Source: Bacteroidota bacterium
GTDB taxonomy: Bacteria; Bacteroidota; Bacteroidia; AKYH767-A; OLB10
Reading direction: 5' to 3'
Assembly: GCA_016722525.1 (NCBI GenBank)
Contig: JADKJB010000001.1
Span: 620,001-684,000, forward strand
Length of the DNA: 64,000 nucleotides
Part shown: positions 58,046 through 64,000 of the stretch, piece by piece
Layout of the letters: the number at the start of each line of letters is the position of its first letter
Position numbering within the stretch: the stretch's first letter is position 1
Position numbers and translations under genes: made by a program
The notes under the pieces: generated by a model
What the model was told of the DNA's origin: nothing
What the model saw: the letters and a program-made list of their open reading frames with translations, nothing else
Database searches by the model: none

Positions 58046-59064
58046 GAATTGCCTGATTTAAGTCGTTTGAAAATTTTTTTGGAAAGTGCTTTTGTCAGAA
58101 ATGTACCTGATACCTTTGCCGAATAATAATCCGGATTGTTCAGTAATTTTTCATTTTCTTCCAGTAAATCGGTTCTTATTTTTAGTAATCTGGGAATTTC
58201 ATTTCTTAAGATCTCTTCAGTTTCATTCTGATATCCTTTGTTGAACAGGATAATAGCCCAGTTTAAGCGTTGATCAGCGATGAGTTCCCTGACTTCACCG
58301 TTGAGATTGTTGCATAAAGTTGTCAAAACAGAAAGCCATTTCAATTGATTTGATTCCTCACTGTTTGTTGACCAGATGCCTCCACCATGAATTCGGTACA
58401 CCGCCATGATCCTGTCCATACAATATAATTTTCCGTTCAGTGCATTTAAAACATGCAGGGCATAATCGCCAGCTAGAATTTCATCAAACCATATTGGCAA
58501 CACCAAGTGATTTCTAAACATAACAGTTGGGGTGTGTATGTAATTACCGCCGGCTAGTTCAGCAATGGTGGATGTTTGGGAAGGAACTTTAGTGATGTAG
58601 TCATCAATGAGTTCATTATTCTTTAGAATCTTGACCTTATGGAAGCATACGGAGTATTCAGCATTGCTTTCGAGGAAGTCAAATTGATATTGCAATTTGT
58701 TTTCATCAATCCAGAAATCATCCCCTTCACAAATAGCTATATAGTTTCCTTTTGCTGATTTAAGATTTTCTTTGAAATTAAACCGTCCTGTTTCTTTTCC
58801 GTTTATTTTGATAACATCTTTCCTGCTTCTTAAAAACAATCGAATAAGATCAGGGTATTTTTCCGCATATTGAACGCAAATTTCTCGTGTGCCATCTGTG
58901 GATTCATCTTCACCCAGAATTATTTCAAATGGGAAATTTGTTTTTTGAGAAATAATACTGTCGAGGCATTGTTTAATAAAAGCAGCATGCTGATATGTCT
59001 GGATGCAAACCGATACCAAAGGTCTATTCCCCTCACGATTATCTTTTGTTCCCTGATTTATCAC
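58042..59064 (-). CDS. GT2 family glycosyltransferase
   Basis: A 340-residue single-domain GT2 enzyme starting at a GTG (59064). Marks: LVSVCIQTYQHAAFIKQCLD, FEIILGEDESTDGT, GNYIAICEGDDFWID (DxD-type) and ADYALHV-type acceptor region (GDYALHVLNAL). The C-terminal 100 residues are helical. Such enzymes act on lipid-linked saccharides in the cytoplasm. It overlaps the following GT gene and lies downstream of the acyltransferase genes. Confidence 0.9.
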   Translation of the reverse strand: MINQGTKDNREGNRPLVSVCIQTYQHAAFIKQCLDSIISQKTNFPFEIILGEDESTDGTREICVQYAEKYPDLIRLFLRSRKDVIKINGKETGRFNFKENLKSAKGNYIAICEGDDFWIDENKLQYQFDFLESNAEYSVCFHKVKILKNNELIDDYITKVPSQTSTIAELAGGNYIHTPTVMFRNHLVLPIWFDEILAGDYALHVLNALNGKLYCMDRIMAVYRIHGGGIWSTNSEESNQLKWLSVLTTLCNNLNGEVRELIADQRLNWAIILFNKGYQNETEEILRNEIPRLLKIRTDLLEENEKLLNNPDYYSAKVSGTFLTKALSKKIFKRLKSGNS

Positions 59065-59119
59065 TGTCTGTCGGAGTTAGTCAATTATTGTTTTTTCTAA
59101 AAATCTGTTTCCGGATTAC

Positions 59120-59674
59120 TCAGGATTTTCTGTAAAATTTAGCCGGATTTCCATACCACACTTCATTATCAGGGACATCATTCCTGACTTGAGAGCAGGC
59201 ACCTATTTCTGAATTTTCACCAATAGTAACGCTCGGCATGATCGTTACATTTGCTCCAAACTTAGAACCTCTTTTGAGCTTTCCGGTTTTCTTCTCTTCG
59301 TTTTTAGCAAGAACAGGTGTATCGGTTACTACAAAAGCGTATTTCATTAATACATCATCTTCTACAATGGTATTTGCGGAGAGAGTGCAACGGCTTCCCA
59401 TGGATACGTTGTTGCCCAGTATGCAATTGTCGCGGATTTCGCAGTAGGAAGTAAAGCTGCAATTTTTTCCAATCATGCAGCGAACACCAATTTTTGTATA
59501 GGTACCTATTTTAGTTTTCGAACCAATTGAGCTGCCCTTTTGGATCATGGAATAATTTCCAATTACAACATCATCTTCAATAATAACATCATCCTCAATA
59601 TGACAAAAATTGCCAATGATAACATTGTTTCCAATTTTTGCCTTCTCCGAAATATAACTTAAGTTCTTATTCAT
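59120..59674 (-). CDS. Hexapeptide-repeat acyltransferase
   Basis: A 184-residue left-handed beta-helix protein: many isoleucine-rich hexads (IGNNVIIGNFCHIEDDVIIE, IGSKTKIGTYTKIGVR, VTIGENSEIGACSQVRNDVP) and the ending VWYGNPAKFYRKS. Similar enzymes acetylate amino-sugar nucleotides (WbbJ- and PglD-like). The ATG at 59674 was preferred over an in-frame start at 59710, which lies in the preceding gene. Four bases separate it from the corrected stop of the LpxD-like gene upstream. Confidence 0.88.
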   Translation of the reverse strand: MNKNLSYISEKAKIGNNVIIGNFCHIEDDVIIEDDVVIGNYSMIQKGSSIGSKTKIGTYTKIGVRCMIGKNCSFTSYCEIRDNCILGNNVSMGSRCTLSANTIVEDDVLMKYAFVVTDTPVLAKNEEKKTGKLKRGSKFGANVTIMPSVTIGENSEIGACSQVRNDVPDNEVWYGNPAKFYRKS

Positions 59675-59678
59675 GGTA

Positions 59679-60634
59679 TTATTTTTTAGAACGAAAGGGC
59701 CTGGGTGCACCTTTAGGTTTGGATTCGAAATTATTTCTTTTTATTATGGTTGCAGGCACACCCGCAACGGTACAATAATTTTCCTCAATAGATTTATGCA
59801 CTACAGCTCCGGCACCTACTATACATCCCTCACCGATTTTCACATTGGATGAAACAACGCATCCGCTTCCCAGGAAATACGATCACCTAAAATAGCATTT
59901 CCTGCTATACTTACATTATTTGCGAAATGTACATGTTGTCCAACTACGCATCCATGCCCAATTTTGGTGCCGTGCGCCATTACTGTCCCTTTGCCAATAA
60001 TAGTATTTTCCGACAACGATCCTCTTACTATTGCAATACCGGTTCCGAGGATACAGTCCTCTTCAATAATTACTCCTCCGGTTTGAGGTTGCATGACACG
60101 TTCACCATCTTCATCCCAAATCCAGGCCATACCTCTTGCACCAATTACGGAATGTGATTCAATGATCGTGTTTTTTCGTATTTCTGTTTTTTCGTTTACT
60201 GTGATGTGCCCTAACAACGCTACATTTTCACCGAGAGTGCAATTTTGTATGATGCAAAAGGGTCCAATATATACCGATGAAGCAATCTTTGCCTCCGGGT
60301 GAATGATAGCAGTTGGATGAATGAAAGGCTCAATCGGAATTTCCTGACTCAAGGCTAACCGGTAGTGCATCAGCTGCGGATTTTGTACTTGTATCATGAT
60401 GTTTTCCGATGATGAGGATCCTTCATAATCAGTCAGTATAATACTTCCGGTAATTGCACTTGCCTGAGAAATCGTTTCTGCTGTGAGGAAATAAATGCCA
60501 AATGGAATTTTGTTTCTGATACTTGACAAAAAATATTCGGTGGCATCTTCAAAACCATTGTTACCTGAAACAGAAAATTTATAATTTTTCGATTTCAGAA
60601 AATCCGTTATATCTTGAAGCGTAAATCCTTTCAC
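59679..60634 (-). CDS. LpxD-like sugar N/O-acyltransferase (one frameshift)
   Basis: The GTG at 60634 overlaps the aminotransferase stop (GTGA). About 115 residues form an N-terminal domain (ITDFLKSKNYKFSVSGNNGF). Then a hexapeptide beta-helix runs through PTAIIHPEAKIASSVYIGPF and HGTKIGHGCVVGQHVHFANN. The frame fails near 59868; adding one T gives RIFLGSGCVVSSNVKIGEGC and IVGAGAVVHKSIEENYCTVA to a stop at 59679. Corrected length about 318 residues. It resembles the acyltransferases that act on a sugar made by the adjacent aminotransferase, rather than lipid A LpxD. Confidence 0.85.
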
Positions 60635-61704
60635 AAATTTTGTTTTACAAGGTTTGTTATTCTTTGAATATCAGTTAAACTTAGTTCATGGTAAAGAGGC
60701 AGGCAAAGAATTTGTTCAGCAATTTTATCCGCTATCGGTGTAGATTGAGGCTTCACATAATTTAATGAGGAAAGTGAAGGATAAAAATATCTTCTTGGCA
60801 TGATGCCATTTTCATTCAATACCTTCATTACTTTTAGCAAAATTGCTTCGGATTCAAAAATCACCGGGAAATAACTATAATTCCAGCTGGTACCCTCCCG
60901 AATTTTCATAAAACGCAGACCACAGTTGGCTAATAGTTCCTGGTAATTTTCCACAGCTGCTTTTCGCGATGTCATTATTGCATCCAGGTAAGGAAGTACG
61001 GATAATCCCATGGCACCACTCAGCTCCGACATTTTGGCATTGATTCCCAGCCCCTGAAAAGCCGTAGGACCTTTGTGACCAAAATTATGATGATAAAATA
61101 ATGTATCATGCAAATGAGAATCAGAGGTAAACATGGCTCCACCTTCAGCGGTATGAAAAAGTTTTGTTGCATGAAAACTGCATGTACTCACATCCCCGAA
61201 ATTAAAAACAGATTGCCCCTGATACTTAACTCCAAAGCAATGAGCGGCATCGTAAATGACTTTTAGTTGATGCTTTTTTGCAAGATCTTCAATAACATTC
61301 ACGGCACATGGATTTCCAAAAACATGTGTGGCCAGAATTGCAGTCGTTGAAGGTGTAATGGCTTCCTCTATTTTACTTTCATCAATTGTGAGATGATGAG
61401 GATCAATATCAACAAAAACAGGTTGACAGTTTTCCCATACAATCGTTGATGTTGTGGCAACATAACTGAAAGGAGTGGTAATTATTTCACCACGCAGCCC
61501 CAGTGCTTTAATAGCAATCTGAAGTGGCACTGTTCCATTATTTGTTAATGTCAGGAACGGAACTCCCAATAGTTCTTTTAATTTATTCTCAAGCTCCTTA
61601 ACCAATTCACCCCTGTTGGTGATCCAGTGATTATCCCAGGCCTTTTTCAGAATTGCATTGAATTCATCCGCAGGTGGAAGAAATGTTTTGGTTACGTTGA
61701 TCAT
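60631..61704 (-). CDS. DegT/DnrJ/EryC1/StrS sugar aminotransferase
   Basis: A 357-residue PLP-dependent enzyme that adds an amino group to a keto-sugar nucleotide. Marks: NRGELVKELENKLKELLGVP, LTNNGTVPLQIAIKAL, TTPFSYVATTSTIVWENCQP, VIYDAAHCFGV, and CSFHATKLFHTAEGGAMFT, where the lysine binds PLP. GINAKMSELSGAMGL is the conserved substrate loop. It heads a run of overlapping genes with two acyltransferases, so the product is probably an N-acylated amino sugar built into the surface glycan. Confidence 0.93.
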   Translation of the reverse strand: MINVTKTFLPPADEFNAILKKAWDNHWITNRGELVKELENKLKELLGVPFLTLTNNGTVPLQIAIKALGLRGEIITTPFSYVATTSTIVWENCQPVFVDIDPHHLTIDESKIEEAITPSTTAILATHVFGNPCAVNVIEDLAKKHQLKVIYDAAHCFGVKYQGQSVFNFGDVSTCSFHATKLFHTAEGGAMFTSDSHLHDTLFYHHNFGHKGPTAFQGLGINAKMSELSGAMGLSVLPYLDAIMTSRKAAVENYQELLANCGLRFMKIREGTSWNYSYFPVIFESEAILLKVMKVLNENGIMPRRYFYPSLSSLNYVKPQSTPIADKIAEQILCLPLYHELSLTDIQRITNLVKQNL

Positions 61705-61761
61705 TAAAAGTTTATTGGACTATCTTCAATAAGTATATTTTAAATTGGTGTGCAGATAAAG

Positions 61762-62535
61762 CTATGCGACTGGAACTGCTGTTGTTTTTCTTTTCAGATG
61801 AGTGGTGTAGTATTCGCAAACTTCATTCACATCACCTGAAAGCGCAATTTTGCCATCCTCCATGAAAATGGCTCTGGTGCAAGTGTTTTTGATTTCATCC
61901 AGATGATGAGAAACATAAATGATAGTACTGCCTGATTTTTTAATTTCATTAATTCTCATGGCGCATTTTTGTCGAAAACCTAAATCACCCACTGCCAGCG
62001 CTTCATCAATAATTAAAATTTCCGGATCGGTAGCAACTGCAATGGAGAATGCCAGTCGTGCCATCATACCCGATGAGTATCTTTTAACCTGCATACCAAT
62101 TTCATCATCGGTTAATTCAGAAAAATCAATTATTGATGCCAATGAATTTTTTAATTCTTTTTTGGATAATCCCATCAGAGTGCCTACAAGCCGGATGTTC
62201 TCTAATCCGGAAAGTTCCGGCTCCAGCCCGACACCCAAGGCCATCAGTGGTGCAACATTTCCATTTACGGTAAGTGTGCCTCCATCCGGTTTCATAATGC
62301 CTGCAATAGTTCTCAGCAAAGTGCTTTTACCACATCCATTTCTTCCCATTACACCCAAACACTCTCCTTTGTAAATGGTAAGATCCAGGTTTTTTAGTAC
62401 ATTCTTTTTTTCAAAAGGACTTTTCACACCCATGGTGATGATAAAATCTTTAATGTTATTGATACCATGCCGCTGAATCAGAAAACTCACCGATAAACCC
62501 TTTGCTTCAATTATTATCTCTCTGTTATTTTGCAT
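61762..62535 (-). CDS. Polysaccharide ABC exporter, ATP-binding protein (Wzt/TagH type)
   Basis: A 257-residue ABC ATPase. Walker A GRNGCGKSTLL (from residue 64), signature YSSGMMARLAFS, Walker B ILIIDEALAVGD and switch H in YVSHHLDE. Its N-terminal HGINNIKDFIITMG is typical of the polysaccharide-export group. There is no C-terminal carbohydrate-binding domain, so it belongs with the short Wzt/KpsT/TagH forms. It forms the exporter with the permease 8 bp upstream and drives transport of the lipid-linked glycan across the inner membrane. Confidence 0.95.
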   Translation of the reverse strand: MQNNREIIIEAKGLSVSFLIQRHGINNIKDFIITMGVKSPFEKKNVLKNLDLTIYKGECLGVMGRNGCGKSTLLRTIAGIMKPDGGTLTVNGNVAPLMALGVGLEPELSGLENIRLVGTLMGLSKKELKNSLASIIDFSELTDDEIGMQVKRYSSGMMARLAFSIAVATDPEILIIDEALAVGDLGFRQKCAMRINEIKKSGSTIIYVSHHLDEIKNTCTRAIFMEDGKIALSGDVNEVCEYYTTHLKRKTTAVPVA

Positions 62536-62543
62536 GGTGATTA

Positions 62544-63314
62544 TCAGTACTGTGAAACGAATCCTCTTTCGAGCTTGTTAAAAATAAACAATCCTGCAAA
62601 AAGTGTGGTGACACCAATTGCTGTGAGTAAAAGAAATGCTGTTAAAGAAGGAGCCTGATTAAAGTATAGTATCTCCCGCAAGGCTCCTATAAAATGATAG
62701 AGTGGATTTAATTTAATGACCCATAAAAATTTTTCCGGTATCAGACTCGATGTGTAGGCTATTGGTGTGGCGTAAAAAATAGCCGGCATAAAAGAAGACC
62801 ATGCAAGTTGCATGTCACGAAAGTATACATTGAATGAAGTCAGAATTAATGAAACTCCGAATGTGAAACAGGTATACAAAATTAATATAGGAAAAAATAA
62901 AAGAGTTTCCCACCCGAGTTTTAATCCAAACAATAACATGAGCCCGATGAATGGAATCATGGAGAGAAACAAACTGACTAAGGATGCAAATTGTGCAGAT
63001 AACGGAAAAGCAAGAGTCGGGACATTTATAGATTTTAAAACACCTGAGCTGTGAATAATGGATTCAATCACCTGAATGGTTGTTGTCGAAAAATATATCC
63101 AGAATATAAGACCCGTTAAAGCATACAATGGATATCTGTCGATTTCGGAAAATACCTGTCCAAAAACGAACGTGAAAATAACCAGATAAATCATCGGATT
63201 CATCATACTCCACAAAAATCCGAATATGGAATTTTTATATCTGAGTTTGATAGTCTTCATTCCTAAAGTAACTATCAGACCCAGGAATTTTGAAGGATTT
63301 GCAAATTGTGTCAT
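62544..63314 (-). CDS. Polysaccharide ABC exporter, permease (Wzm type)
   Basis: A 256-residue ABC-2 type permease with six transmembrane helices. It begins LGLIVTLGMKTIKLRYKNSI and FGFLWSMMNPMIYLVIFTFV, the standard Wzm/RfbA start, and has AYTSSLIPEKFLWVIKLNPLYHFI split across the fifth loop, with the conserved NPL and final LERGF. Directly upstream of its ATPase. Its presence implies an ABC-dependent rather than Wzy-dependent route. Confidence 0.95.
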   Translation of the reverse strand: MTQFANPSKFLGLIVTLGMKTIKLRYKNSIFGFLWSMMNPMIYLVIFTFVFGQVFSEIDRYPLYALTGLIFWIYFSTTTIQVIESIIHSSGVLKSINVPTLAFPLSAQFASLVSLFLSMIPFIGLMLLFGLKLGWETLLFFPILILYTCFTFGVSLILTSFNVYFRDMQLAWSSFMPAIFYATPIAYTSSLIPEKFLWVIKLNPLYHFIGALREILYFNQAPSLTAFLLLTAIGVTTLFAGLFIFNKLERGFVSQY

Positions 63315-63410
63315 AGAAGAAGCTTCAAAATTAAGAAAATTGTGGTGTTATTACCAGTTCTGTTGCTAATAAAAAGTTAAAATACAGGGCTTTAGAAAAT
63401 TCTTTAGTCC

Positions 63411-64000
63411 CTAATTAGGTTTTAAAATGCTAACCACCGTGTTGACAATGATTTTCAGATCAAAAAGGAAAGTCCAGTTATTCATATAAAAAAGATCCAG
63501 CTTTACTCTGTTTTTCTTTTGTTCAAATTCAACTGTTTCTCCACGGTATCCCATCGATTGTGCCAGTCCGGTGATGCCCGGTTTGATTTTATGTCGCGAC
63601 ATAAATTTGTCAACTTCTGCTGAAAAATCCTGTGTATGCTTAAGCATGTGAGGGCGGGGCCCAACAACCGACATATCGCCAATAAACACATTGAAAAACT
63701 GAGGCATTTCATCCAAACTCGAATTCCGGAGAAACTTCCCAATAGGTGTAATCCTCTCATCGTTTTCAGTTGCCTGCAGGGTGTCACTCAGTTCGTTAAC
63801 ATACATTGTTCGAAGCTTATAACACCAGAACCATTTATTATCACGACCAGTTCGCCGTTGCTTAAAAAATACCGGCCCTCTGGAATCAATCTTAATCAAA
63901 ATTGCCAAAACCGGCATCAGCCAGCTCAGTAAAGAAACTATGATAATTGAGGAGAAGATAATATCAAAAACTCGTTTCACCAGCTGCTTATCCCAATCAT
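63411..64000 (-). CDS. Initiating sugar-phosphate transferase (WcaJ/PglC type), 5' end beyond window
   Basis: At least 196 residues are seen; the frame stays open to the right edge (DWDKQLVKRVFDI), so the N-terminal domain of a WcaJ-type protein probably lies outside. Visible: a membrane helix (IIFSSIIIVSLLSWLMPVLA), PVFFKQRRTGRDNKWFWCYK, LRTMYVN, RITPIGKFLRNSSLDEMPQF, FNVFIGDMSVVGPRPHM, and HKIKPGITGLAQSMGYRGE, all typical of the bacterial sugar transferase family. These enzymes move a sugar phosphate onto undecaprenyl phosphate, the first step of glycan assembly. Confidence 0.95.
   Translation of the reverse strand, partial: DWDKQLVKRVFDIIFSSIIIVSLLSWLMPVLAILIKIDSRGPVFFKQRRTGRDNKWFWCYKLRTMYVNELSDTLQATENDERITPIGKFLRNSSLDEMPQFFNVFIGDMSVVGPRPHMLKHTQDFSAEVDKFMSRHKIKPGITGLAQSMGYRGETVEFEQKKNRVKLDLFYMNNWTFLFDLKIIVNTVVSILKPN

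Noticed and set aside
59679..60634. Lipid A LpxD
   Set aside because: Its place among sugar aminotransferase and glycosyltransferase genes, away from lpx genes, points to a surface-glycan sugar acyltransferase.

Overview
The window is a chromosomal segment of a Bacteroidota bacterium, probably an uncultured member near Chitinophagales/Sphingobacteriales. The evidence is a set of secreted proteins with type IX secretion (T9SS) C-terminal sorting domains, a TonB receptor, SprB/SdrD-like repeats, TAnnTTTG promoter boxes, few Shine-Dalgarno sites, high AT content and a GlnRS next to a GluRS.

Layout. 1-9.3 kb: a secreted cyclophilin cut by the left edge, a single-domain response regulator, a decayed HipBA-like pair, gltX, glnS, folB and tRNA-Cys. 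The tRNA is followed by three partial tandem copies of its own 3' half plus terminator, and then by a winged-helix/nucleotidyltransferase gene pair. 9.6-31.7 kb: mostly T9SS cargo (BNR/YCF48-like repeat proteins, a vanadium-haloperoxidase-like protein, a PQQ-sugar-dehydrogenase-like protein, a 351-bp-repeat ELWxxDG protein), two paralogous outer-membrane barrels, and a steroid 5-alpha-reductase-like/3-beta-HSD-like gene pair. 31.8-36.7 kb: AraC and Crp/Fnr regulators around a 533-bp gap with a perfect FNR-type palindrome, a good promoter and a terminator (candidate small RNA), then small stress or unknown proteins. 37-45.5 kb: a signalling operon of TonB receptor, YfiR-like protein, hybrid histidine kinase, receiver-kinase and membrane kinase. 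45.5-64 kb: a surface-polysaccharide island with two divergent operons holding three MBOAT O-acyltransferases, three SGNH/AlgX-like partners and two multispanning membrane proteins, followed by GT2 glycosyltransferases, two hexapeptide acyltransferases, a sugar aminotransferase, an ABC exporter (Wzm/Wzt type) and an initiating sugar-phosphate transferase cut by the right edge.

Reading caution: about 20 single- or two-base indels interrupt otherwise well-conserved reading frames, most of them lost A or T in short homopolymers. In the 351-bp repeat gene the unit with the frameshift is exactly 350 bp. I therefore read most broken genes as sequence errors rather than true pseudogenes and give corrected gene extents. 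The hipA-like gene is different: it has an in-frame stop and has also lost catalytic residues.

How parts work together: the polysaccharide island can build, decorate (O-acylate) and export a surface glycan. The TonB-YfiR-kinase operon can report an outer-membrane ligand to cytoplasmic phosphorelay proteins. The T9SS proteins form the secreted surface layer.
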